Assembly: GCF_000003605.2 (NCBI RefSeq)
Contig: NW_003107753.1
Coordinates: 1 to 36,205, forward strand
From: Saccoglossus kowalevskii
Taxonomy: Eukaryota; Hemichordata; Enteropneusta; Harrimaniidae
Length of the DNA stretch: 36,205 bases
Reading direction: 5' to 3'
The notes beneath the pieces were generated by a model that was given only the letters and a program-made list of their open reading frames with translations, had not been told where the DNA came from and searched no databases. How positions within the stretch are numbered: position 1 is the stretch's first letter; each line of letters begins with the position of its first letter. This document shows, one piece after another, positions 10,850 to 21,830 of the stretch. A program made the translations under genes and the position numbers.

Positions 10850-11090
10850 AGCTCGTACTGTGTAATGTATTAAGTATTATAATCGCTGCATAGCTCTGTA
10901 ACTTATCTCGTACTGTGTAATGTGTCGAGTATTAGACTCGCTACAGAGTCTGTAACTTAGCTCGGATTGTGTAATGTATCAAGTATTATAATCGATACAG
11001 AGCCTGTAACTTAGCTCGTACTGTGTAAGGTATTAAGTATTATAATCGCCTCGGAGCCTGTAACTTGGCTCGTAATGGGTAATGTATCAA
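10850..11090 (+). repeat. Mixed junction between HOR-C and HOR-A
   Basis: Monomers typical of HOR-B (CGCTGCATAGCTCTG, GTATTAGACTCG, CTCGGATTGTG) are followed by HOR-C monomers (CGATACAGAGCC, CGCCTCGGAGCC at about 11,047). The next is a TTGGCTCGTAATGGG monomer leading into HOR-A. This is a patchwork of only five or six units, consistent with a recombination joint. Confidence 0.75.
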
Positions 11091-14000
11091 GTATTATATT
11101 CGCTACATAGCCCTGTAACTTAACTAGTACTGTGTAATGTATCAAGTATTATAATCGCTACAGAACCCTGTAACTTATCTCGTACTGTATAATGTATTAA
11201 GTATTATAATCGCTACAGTGTCATGTAATATAGAGCCCGTACTGTGTAATGTGTCGAGTATTATAATCGCTACATAGCCCTGTGACTTATCTCGTACTGT
11301 GTAATGTATCGAGCATTATAATCGCTACAGAGTCTGTAACTTAGCTCTTACTGTGTAATGTATCAAGTATTATAATCGCTACAGAGCCTGTAACTTAGCT
11401 CGTACTGTGTAATGTATTAAGTATTATAATCGCTACATAGCCCTGTAACTTATCTCGTACTGTGTAATGTGTCGAGTATTAGAATCGCTACAGAGCCTGT
11501 AACTTAGCTCGTACTGTGTAATGTATCAAGTATTATAATCGCTACAGAGTCTGTAACTTAGCTCGTACTGTGTAATGTATTACTTATTATAATCGCTACA
11601 GATCCTGTAACTTAGCTCATAGTGGGTAATGTATCAAGTATTATACTCGCTACAGAGCCTGTAACTTGGCTCGTAATGGGTAATGCATCAAGTATTATAA
11701 CCGCTACATAGCCCTGTAACTTAACTAGTACTGTGTAATGTATCAAGTATTATAATCGCTACTGAGCCTGTAACTTAGCTCGTACTGTGTAATGTATCAA
11801 GTATTATAATTGCTACATAGCCGTGTAACTTAGCTCGTACTTTGTAATGTATCGATTATTATAATCGCTACAGAGTATGTAACGTAGCTCGTAATGGGTA
11901 ATGTATCAAGAATTATAATCGCTACAGAGCATGTAACTTAGCTCGTACTGTGTAATATGTCGAGTATTATAATCGCTACAGAGTCTGTAACTTAGCTCGT
12001 ACTGTGTAATGTATTAATTATTATAATGGCTACAGATACTGTAACTTAGTTCGTACTGTGTAAAGTATCAAGTTTTATACTCGCTACATAACCCTGAAAC
12101 TAGCTCGTATACTGTAATGTATCAAGTATTATAATCGCTACATAGCCGTGTAACTTAGCTCGGACTGTGTAATGTATCAAGTATTATAATTGATACAGAG
12201 CCTGTAACTTAGCTCGTACTGTGTAATGTATTATGTATTATATTCGCTACGGAGCCTGTAACTTAGCACGTTCTGTGTAATGTATCAAGTATTTTAATCG
12301 CTACAGAGTCTGTAACTTATCTCGTACTGTGTAATATATTAAGTATTATAATCGCTACAGAGTACTGCAACTTAGCTCGTAATGTGTAATGTGTCGAGTA
12401 TTATAATCTCTACATAGCCCAGTAACTTAGCTCGTACAGTGTAATGTATCAAGTAATACAATCGCTACATAGCCCTGAAACTAGCTCGTACTGTGTAATG
12501 TATTAAGTATATTAATCGCTACATAGCCCTGTTACTTAGCTCGCACTGTGTAATGTGTCGAGTATTATAAACGCTAAAAAGTCCAGTAACTTAGCTCGTA
12601 CTGTGTGATATGTCGAGTATTATAATCGCTACAAAGTCCTGTAACTTAGCTTGTACTGTGTAATATATCAAGTATTATAATCGCTACAGAGACTGTAACG
12701 TGGCTCGTAATGAGTAATGTATCAAGTATTATAATCGCTACATAGCCCTGTAACTTAACTAGTACTGTGTAATGTATCGAGCATTATAATCGCTACAGAG
12801 TCTGTAACTTAGCTCTTACTGTGTAATGTATCAAGTATTATAATCGCTACAGAGCCTGTAACTTAGCTCGTACTGTGTAATGTATTAAGTATTATAATCG
12901 CTACATAGCCCTGTAACTTATCTCGTACTGTGTAATGTGTCGAGTATTAGAATCGCTACAGAGCCTGTAACTTAGCTCGTACTGTGTAATGTATCAAGTA
13001 TTATAATCGCTACAGAGTCTGTAACTTAGCTCGTACTGTGTAATGTATTACTTATTATAATCGCTACAGATCCTGTAACTTAGCTCATAGTGGGTAATGT
13101 ATCAAGTATTATACTCGCTACAGAGCCTGTAACTTGGCTCGTAATGGGTAATGCATCAAGTATTATAACCGCTACATAGCCCTGTAACTTAACTAGTACT
13201 GTGTAATGTATCAAGTATTATAATCGCTACTGAGCCTGTAACTTAGCTCGTACTGTGTAATGTATCAAGTATTATAATCGCTACATAGCCGTGTAACTTA
13301 GCTCGTACTTTGTAATGTATCGATTATTATAATCGCTACAGAGTATGTAACGTAGCTCGTAATGGGTAATGTATCAAGAATTATAATCGCTACAGAGCAT
13401 GTAACTTAGCTCGTACTGTGTAATATGTCGAGTATTATAATCGCTACAGAGTCTGTAACTTAGCTCGTACTGTGTAATGTATTAATTATTATAATGGCTA
13501 CAGATACTGCACTTAGTTCGTACTGTGTAAAGTATCAAGTTTTATACTCGCTACATAACCCTGAAACTAGCTCGTATACTGTAATGTATCAAGTATTATA
13601 ATCGCTACATAGCCGTGTAACTTAGCTCGGACTGTGTAATGTATCAAGTATTATAATTGATACAGAGCCTGTAACTTAGCTCGTACTGTGTAATGTATTA
13701 TGTATTATATTCGCTACGGAGCCTGTAACTTAGCACGTTCTGTGTAATGTATCAAGTATTTTAATCGCTACAGAGTCTGTAACTTATCTCGTACTGTGTA
13801 ATATATTAAGTATTATAATCGCTACAGAGTACTGCAACTTAGCTCGTAATGTGTAATGTGTCGAGTATTATAATCTCTACATAGCCCTGTAACTTAGCTC
13901 GTACAGTGTAATGTATCAAGTAATACAATCGCTACATAAGCCCTGAAACTAGCTCGTACTGTGTAATGTATTAAGTATATTAATCGCTACATAGCCCTGT

Positions 14001-14105
14001 TACTTAGCTCGCACTGTGTAATGTGTCGAGTATTATAAACGCTAAAAAGTCCAGTAACTTAGCTCGTACTGTGTGATATGTCGAGTATTATAATCGCTAC
14101 AGAGT
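11090..14105 (+). repeat. HOR-A, about two tandem copies of the 1,468-base unit
   Basis: The TACTGAGCC mark at 11,760 and 13,228 and the GAGCATTATAATCG monomers near 11,311 and 12,779 are each 1,468 bases apart (27 monomers). This is the clearest tandem of the A unit. Copy differences include TTGCTACATAGCC near 11,809 against TCGCTACATAGCC in the second copy, AGCCCAGTAAC near 12,417, a shortened ATACTGCACTTAG at about 13,505 and an extra base in CATAAGCCC near 13,936. The end is marked by a switch at about 14,100, where CTACAAAGTCC is replaced by CTACAGAGTC. Confidence 0.92.
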
Positions 14106-17100
14106 CTGTAACTTATCTCGTACTGTGTAATGTATCAAGTATTATAATCGCTACAGAGTCTGTAACTTAGCTCGTACTGTGTAATGTATCAACTATTATA
14201 CTCGCTACAGAGCCTGTAACTTGGCTCGTAATGGGTAATGTATCTAGTATTATAACCGCTACATAGCCCTGTAACTTAACTAGTACTGTGTAATGTATCA
14301 AGTATTATAATCGCTACAAAGTCCTGTAACTTAGCTCGTACTGTGTAATGTATCAAGTATTATAATCGCTACATAGCCCTTTAAATTAGCTCGTACTGTG
14401 TAATGAATCAAGTTTTAAAATCGCTACATACCCCTGTAACTTAGCTCGTACTGTGTAATGTATCGAGTATTATAATCGCTGCATAGCCCTGTAACTTATC
14501 TCGTACTGTGTAATGTGTCGAGTATTAGACTCGCTACAGAGTCTGTAACTTAGCTCGGATTGTGTAATGTATCAAATATTATATTCGCTACATAGCCCTG
14601 TAACTTAACTAGTACTGTGTAATGTATCAAGTATTATAATCGCTACAGAGCCTGTAACTTAGCTCGTACTGTGTAATGTATCAAGTATTATAATCGCTAC
14701 AGAGTCTGTAACTTAGCTCGTACTGTGTAATGTATTACTTATTATAATCGCTACAGATCCTGTAACTTAGCTCATAGTGGGTAATGTATCAAGTATTATA
14801 CTCGTTACAGAGCCTGTAACTTGGCTCGTAATGGGTAATGCATCAAGTATTATAACCGCTACATAGCCCTGTAACTTAACTAGTACTATGTAATGTATCA
14901 AGTATTATAATCGCTAAAAAGTCCTGTAAATTAGCTCGTACTGTGTAATATGTCGAGTATTATAATCGCTACAGAGTCCTGTAACTTAGCTTGTACTGAG
15001 TAATATATCAAGTATTATAATCGCTACAGAGCCTGTAACTTGGCTCGTAATGGGTAATGTATCAAGTATTATAATCGCTACATAGCCCTGTAACATAGCT
15101 CGTACTGTGTAATGTATCAAGTATTATAACTGCTACAGAGTCTGTAACTAAGCTTGTACTGTGTAATGTATCAAGTATTATAATCGCTACAGAGCCTATA
15201 ACTTAGCTCGTACTGTGTAATGTATCAAGTATTATAATCGCTACAGAGTCTGTAACTTAGCTCGTACTGTGTAATGTATCAACTATTATACTCGCTACAG
15301 AGCCTGTAACTTGGCTCGTAATGGGTAATGTATCTAGTATTATAACCGCTACATAGCCCTGTAACTTAACTAGTACTGTGTAATGTATCAAGTATTATAA
15401 TCGCTACAAAGTCCTGTAACTTAGCTCGTACTGTGTAATGTATCAAGTATTATAATCGCTACATAGCCCTTTAAATTAGCTCGTACTGTGTAATGAATCA
15501 AGTTTTAAAATCGCTACATACCCCTGTAACTTAGCTCGTACTGTGTAATGTATCGAGTATTATAATCGCTGCATAGCCCTGTAACTTATCTCGTACTGTG
15601 TAATGTGTCGAGTATTAGACTCGCTACAGAGTCTGTAACTTAGCTCGGATTGTGTAATGTATCAAATATTATATTCGCTACATAGCCCTGTAACTTAACT
15701 AGTACTGTGTAATGTATCAAGTATTATAATCGCTACAGAGCCTGTAACTTGGCTCGTAATGGGTAATGTATCAAGTATTATAATCGCTACAAAGCCCTGT
15801 AAATTAGCTCGCGGTGTGTAATGTGTCGAGTATTATAATCGCTAAAAAGTCCTGTAAATTAGCTCGTACTGTGTAATATGTCGAGTATTATAATCGCTAC
15901 AGAGTCCTGTAACTTAGCTTGTACTGAGTAATATATCAAGTATTATAATCGCTACAGAGCCTGTAACTTGGCTCGTAATGGGTATTGTATCAAGTATTAT
16001 AATCGCTACATAGCCCTGTAACATAGCTCGTACTGTGTAATGTATCAAGTATTATAACTGCTACAGAGTCTGTAACTAAGCTTGTACTGTGTAATGTATC
16101 AAGTATTATAATCGCTACAGAGCCTGTAACTTAGCTCGTACTGTGTAATGTATCAAGTATTATAATCGCTACAGAGTCTGTAACTTAGCTCGTACTGTGT
16201 AATGTATCAACTATTATACTCGCTACAGAGCCTGTAACTTGCTCGTAATGGGTAATGTATCTAGTATTATAACCGCTACATAGCCCTGTAACTTAACTAG
16301 TACTGTGTAATGTATCAAGTATTATAATCGCTACAAAGTCCTGTAACTTAGCTCGTACTGTGTAATGTATCGAGTATTATAATCGCTGCATAGCCCTGTA
16401 ACTTATCTCGTACTGTGTAATGTGTCGAGTATTAGACTCGCTACAGAGTCTGTAACTTAGCTCGGATTGTGTAATGTATCAAATATTATATTCGCTACAT
16501 AGCCCTGTAACTTAACTAGTACTGTGTAATGTATCAAGTATTATAATCGCTACAGAGCCTGTAACTTAGCTCGTACTGTGTAATGTATCAAGTATTATAA
16601 TCGCTACAGAGTCTGTAACTTAGCTCGTACTGTGTAATGTATTACTTATTATAATCGCTACAGATCCTGTAACTTAGCTCATAGTGGGTAATGTATCAAG
16701 TATTATACTCGCTACAGAGCCTGTAACTTGGCTCGTAATGGGTAATGCATCAAGTATTATAACCGCTACATAGCCCTGTAACTTAACTAGTACTGTGTAA
16801 TGTATCAAGTATTATAATCGCTAAAAAGTCCTGTAAATTAGCTCGTACTGTGTAATATGTCGAGTATTATAATCGCTACAGAGTCCTGTAACTTAGCTTG
16901 TACTGAGTAATATATCAAGTATTATAATCGCTACAGAGCCCTGTAACTTGGCTCGTAATGGGTAATGTATCGAGTATTATAATCGCTACATAGCCCTGTA
17001 ACTTAGCTCGTACTGTGTAATGTATCAAGTATTATAATCGCTACAGAGTCCTGTAACTTAGCTTGTACTGAGTAATATATCAAGTATTATAATCGCTACA

Positions 17101-17470
17101 GAGCCTGTAACTTGGCTCGTAATGGGTAATGTATCAAGTATTATAATCGCTACATAGCCCTGTAACATAGCTCGTACTGTGTAATGTATCAAGTATTATA
17201 ACTGCTACAGAGTCTGTAACTAAGCTTGTACTGTGTAATGTATCAAGTATTATAATCGCTACAGAGCCTGTAACTTAGCTCGTACTGTGTAATGTATCAA
17301 GTATTATAATCGCTACAGAGTCTGTAACTTAGCTCGTACTGTGTAATGTATCAACTATTATACTCGCTACAGAGCCTGTAACTTGGCTCGTAATGGGTAA
17401 TGTATCTTGTATTATAACCGCTACATAGCCCTGTAACTTAACTAGTACTGTGTAATGTATCAAGTATTAT
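14105..17470 (+). repeat. HOR-B array with variable unit length
   Basis: HindIII marks at 15,150, 16,078 and 17,222 give unit lengths of 928 and 1,144 bases instead of 1,037. The 928-base unit lacks one 109-base dimer. The 1,144-base unit has lost two 55-base monomers at about 16,355, where CTACAAAGTCC runs directly into the ATCGAG/CGCTGCATAGCCC monomers. It has gained a HOR-A-like pentamer (ATTACTTATTATAATCG, CTCATAGTGGG, GCATCAAG) and a 165-base trimer duplication near 16,881-17,046. A single-base loss gives AACTTGCTCG near 16,237. Confidence 0.88.
16881..17210 (+). repeat. 165-base trimer duplication in HOR-B
   Basis: The GAGTCCTGTAACTTAGCTTG monomer with GTACTGAGTAATATATC occurs at 16,881 and again at 17,046, exactly 165 bases later. 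It is followed both times by a TTGGCTCGTAATGGG monomer. Three monomers of 55 bases each account for the spacing. The first copy has AGAGCCC where the second has AGAGCC. Confidence 0.82.
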
Positions 17471-18640
17471 AATCGCTACAGAGCCTGTAACTTAGCTCGT
17501 ACTGTGTAATGTATCAAGTATTATAATCGCTACATAGCCGTGTGACTTAGCTCGTACTTTGTAATGTATCGACTATTATAATCGCTACAGAGTCTGTAAC
17601 TTAGCTTGTACTGTGTAATGTATCAAGTATTATAACTGCTACAGAGTCTGTAACTATGCTCGTACTGTGTAATGTATTAAGTATTATAATCGCTACATAG
17701 CCGTGTAACTTAGCTCGTACTTTGTAATGTATCGAGTATTATAATCGCTACAGAGTCTGTAACTTAGCTTGTACTGTGTAATGTATCAAGTATTATAACT
17801 GCTACAGAGTCTGTAACTTAGCTCGTACTGTGTAATGTATTATGTATTATAATCGCTACGGAGCTGTAACTTAGCACGTACTGTGTAATGTATTAAGTAT
17901 TATAATCGCTATAGAGTCTGTAACTTATCTCGTACTGTGTAATATATTAAGTATTATAATCGCTACGGAGTACTGCAACTTTGCTCGTACTGTGTAATGT
18001 GTCGAGTATTATAATCTCTACATAGCCCTGTAACTTAGCTCGTACAGTGTAATGTATCAAGTAATACAATCGCTACATAGCCCTGAAACTAGCTCGTACT
18101 GTGTAATGTATTAAGTATATTAATCGCTACATAGCCCTGTTACTTAGCTCGCACTGTGTAATGTGTCGAGTATTATAAACGCTAAAAAGTCCAGTAACTT
18201 AGCTCGTACTGTGTGATATGTCGAGTATTATAATCGCTACAAAGTCCTGTAACTTAGCTTGTACTGTGTAATATATCAAGTATTATAATCGCTACAGAGA
18301 CTGTAACGTGTCTCGTAATGAGTAATGTATCAAGTATTATAATCGCTACATAGCCCTGTAACTTAACTAGTACTGTGTAATGTATCGAGCATTATAATCG
18401 CTACAGAGTCTGTAACTTAGCTCTTACTGTGTAATGTATCAAGTATTATAATCGCTACAGAGCCTGTAACTTAGCTCGTACTGTGTAATGTACTAAGTAT
18501 TATAATCGCTACATAGCCCTGTAACTTATCTCGTACTGTGTAATGTGTCGAGTATTAGAATCGCTACAGAGCCTGTAACTTAGCTCGTACTGTGTAATGT
18601 ATCAAGTATTATAATCGCTACAGAGTCTGTAACTTAGCTC
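17470..18640 (+). repeat. Diverged HOR-A block
   Basis: The block begins with a locally doubled pair: CATAGCCGTG with GTACTTTGTAATG, then GCTTGTACTG with AACTGCTACAGAGTC. It continues with GCACGTACTGTG, GTACTGCAAC, AAGTAATACAATCG, GTATATTAATCG, GTATTATAAACGCTAAAAAGTCC and GAGCATTATAATCG in HOR-A order. The TACTGAGCC mark is missing. Its 5' part matches about 25,750-26,230 at offset 8,279, the same offset as between the HindIII sites at 17,222 and 25,501. One linker has lost a C (GGAGCTGTAAC near 17,861). The 3' end carries the TGTACTAAG variant at about 18,491. Confidence 0.82.
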
Positions 18641-20300
18641 GTACTGTGTAATGTATCAAGTATTATAACTGCTACAGAGTCTGTAACTAAGCTTGTACTG
18701 TGTAATGTATCAAGTATTATAATCGCTACAGAGCCTGTAACTTAGCTCGTACTGTGTAATGTATCAAGTATTATAATCGCTACAGAGTCTGTAACTTAGC
18801 TCGTACTGTGTAATGTATCAACTATTATACTCGCTACAGAGCCTGTAACTTGGCTCGTAAAGGGTAATGTATCTAGTATTATAACCGCTACATAGCCCTG
18901 TAACTTAACTAGTACTGTGTAATGTATCAAGTATTATAATCGCTACAAAGTCATGTAACTTAGCTCGTACTGTGTAATGTATCAAGTATTATAATCGCTA
19001 CATAGCCCTTTAAATTAGCTCGTACTGTGTAATGAATCAAGTTTTAAAATCGCTACATACCCCTGTAACTTAGCTCGTACTGTGTAATGTATCGAGTATT
19101 ATAATCGCTGCATAGCCCTGTAACTTATCTCGTACTGTGTAATGTGTCGAGTATTAGACTCGCTACAGAGTCTGTAACTTAGCTCGGATTGTGTAATGTA
19201 TCAAATATTATATTCGCTACATAGCCCTGTAACTTAACTAGTACTGTGTAATGTATCAAGTATTATAATCGCTACAGAGCCTGTAACTTGGCTCGTAATG
19301 GGTAATGTATCAAGTATTATATTCGCTACATAGCCCTGTAACTTAACTAGTACTGTGTAATGTATCAAGTATTATAATCGCTACAGAGCCTGTAACTTGG
19401 CTCGTAATGGGTAATGTATCAAGTATTATAATCGCTACATAGCCCTGTAAATTAGCTCGCACTGTGTAATGTGTCGAGTATTATAATCGCTAAAAAGTCC
19501 TGTAAATTAGCTCGTACTGTGTAATATGTCGAGTATTATAATCGCTACAGAGTCCTGTAACTTAGCTTGTACTGAGTAATATATCAAGTATTATAATCGC
19601 TACAGAGCCTGTAACTTGGCTCGTAATGGGTAATGTATCAAGTATTATAATCGCTACATAGCCCTGTAACATAGCTCGTACTGTGTAATGTATCAAGTAT
19701 TATAACTGCTACAGAGTCTGTAGCTAAGCTTGTACTGTGTAATGTATCAAGTATTATAATCGCTACAGAGCCTGTAACTTAGCTCGTACTGTGTAATGTA
19801 TCAAGTATTATAATCGCTACAGAGTCTGTAACTTAGCTCGTACTGTGTAATGTATCAACTATTATACTCGCTACAGAGCCTGTAACTTGGCTCGTAATGG
19901 GTAATGTATCTAGTATTATAACCGCTACATAGCCCTGTAACTTAACTAGTACTGTGTAATGTATCAAGTATTATAATCGCTACAAAGTCCTGTAACTTAG
20001 CTCGTACTGTGTAATGTATCAAGTATTATAATCGCTACATAGCCCTTTAAATTAGCTCGTACTGTGTAATGAATCAAGTTTTAAAATCGCTACATACCCC
20101 TGTAACTTAGCTCGTACTGTGTAATGTATCGAGTATTATAATCGCTGCATAGCCCTGTAACTTATCTCGTACTGTGTAATGTGTCGAGTATTAGACTCGC
20201 TACAGAGTCTGTAACTTAGCTCGGATTGTGTAATGTATCAAATATTATATTCGCTACATAGCCCTGTAACTTAACTAGTACTGTGTAATGTATCAAGTAT
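18640..20300 (+). repeat. HOR-B, segmental copy of 546-2,220
   Basis: HindIII marks at 18,689 and 19,726 are 1,037 bases apart. They lie at a constant offset of 18,076 from 613 and 1,650. The private AAAGTCATG variant at 871 is also present at 18,947. The order of all 19 monomer types is the same. One difference is a GTAGCTAAGCTTG change near 19,721. This is a near-identical copy of a 1.65-kb piece from the start of the window. Confidence 0.9.
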
Positions 20301-21680
20301 TATAATCGCTACAGAGTCTGTAACTTAGCTCGTACTGTGTAATGTATTACTTATTATAATCGCTACAGATCCTGTAACTTAGCTCATAGTGGGTAATGTA
20401 TCAAGTATTATACTCGCTACAGAGCCTGTAACTTGGCTCGTAATGGGTAATGCATCAAGTATTATAACCGCTACATAGCCCTGTAACTTAACTAGTACTG
20501 TGTAATGTATCAAGTATTATAATCGCTACTGAGCCTGTAACTTAGCTCGTACTGTGTAATGTATCAAGTATTATAATCGCTACATAGCCGTGTAACTTAG
20601 CTCGTACTTTGTAATGTATCGATTATTATAATCGCTACAGAGTATGTAACGTAGCTCGTAATGGGTAATGTATCAAGAATTATAATCGCTACAGAGCATG
20701 TAACTTAGCTCGTACTGTGTAATATGTCGAGTATTATAATCGCTACAGAGTCTGTAACTTAGCTCGTACTGTGTAATGTATTAATTATTATAATGGCTAC
20801 AGATACTGTAACTTAGTTCGTACTGTGTAAAGTATCAAGTTTTATACTCGCTACATAACCCTGAAACTAGCTCGTATACTGTAATGTATCAAGTATTATA
20901 ATTGATACAGAGCCTGTAACTTAGCTCGTACTGTGTAATGTATTATGTATTATATTCGCTACGGAGCCTGTAACTTAGCACGTTCTGTGTAATGTATCAA
21001 GTATTTTAATCGCTACAGAGTCTGTAACTTATCTCGTACTGTGTAATATATTAAGTATTATAATCGCTACAGAGTACTGCAACTTAGCTCGTAATGTGTA
21101 ATGTGTCGAGTATTATAATCTCTACATAGCCCTGTATCTTAGCTCGTACAGTGTAATGTATCAAGTAATACAATCGCTACATAGCCCTGAAACTAGCTCG
21201 TACTGTGTAATGTATTAAGTATATTAATCGCTACATAGCCCTGTTACTTAGCTCGCACTGTGTAATGTGTCGAGTATTATAAACGCTAAAAAGTCCAGTA
21301 ACTTAGCTCGTACTGTGTGATATGTCGAGTATTATAATCGCTACAAAGTCCTGTAACTTAGCTTGTACTGTGTAATATATCAAGTATTATAATCGCTACA
21401 GAGACTGTAACGTGGCTCGTAATGAGTAATGTATCAAGTATTATAATCGCTACATAGCCCTGTAACTTAACTAGTACTGTGTAATGTATCGAGCATTATA
21501 ATCGCTACAGAGTCTGTAACTTAGCTCTAACTGTGTAATGTATCAAGTATTATAATCGCTACAGAGCCTGTACCTTAGCTCGTACTGTGTAATGTATTAA
21601 GTATTATAATCGCTACATAGCCCTGTAACTTATCTCGTACTGAGTAATGTGTCGAGTATTAGAATCGCTACAGAGTCTGT
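20300..21680 (+). repeat. HOR-A copy lacking one monomer
   Basis: The TACTGAGCC mark is at 20,528 and the normal A series follows. The monomer that elsewhere joins GTATACTGTAATG to CTCGGACTGTG with its CATAGCCGTG linker is absent. At about 20,880-20,912 the GTATACTGTAATG monomer runs directly into the AATTGATACAGAGCC linker, a loss of one unit. The block otherwise continues through GAGCATTATAATCG near 21,490. It contains TGTATCTTAGCTCG near 21,134, shared with a copy near 27,947. Confidence 0.87.
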
Positions 21681-21830
21681 AACTTAGCTCGGATTGTGTA
21701 ATGTATCAAGTATTATAATCGATACAGAGCCTGTAACTTAGCTCGTACTGTGTAATGTATTAAGTATTATAATCGCCTCGGAGCCTGTAACGTAGCTCGT
21801 AGTGGGTAATGTATCAAGTATTATAATCGC
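21680..21830 (+). repeat. HOR-C-like insert, first of three
   Basis: CTCGGATTGTG, the CGATACAGAGCC linker, CGCCTCGGAGCC and GTAACGTAGCTCGTAGTGGG appear in HOR-C order between HOR-A and HOR-B. The same piece in the same context lies near 28,500-28,640 (offset 6,812) and 35,030-35,180 (offset 13,351 from the first copy). In the third copy the GTAGCTCG is GTAACTCG. Confidence 0.85.

Larger units (their letters stand above)
4852..10850 (+). repeat. HOR-C domain, about 6 kb, 817-872-base units
   Basis: This domain has its own series of variants: GCATTGTGCAATG (5,191, 7,095, 7,967, 9,166, 9,983), CGCCTCGGAGCC (at least ten times), GTAGTGGGTAATG, CGCCACATACACC or CGCCACATACCCC, CTCTTACTGTG, AATCTCTACATAGCCC, CCTGAAACTAGCTCG and GTATATTAATCG. 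The marks are 872 and 817 bases apart in simple units, 1,199 where a 272-base pentamer is doubled, and 1,904 over a larger duplication. No HindIII site occurs between 4,156 and 15,150, which sets this domain apart from HOR-B. It shares only short pieces with the rest of the window. Confidence 0.9.
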
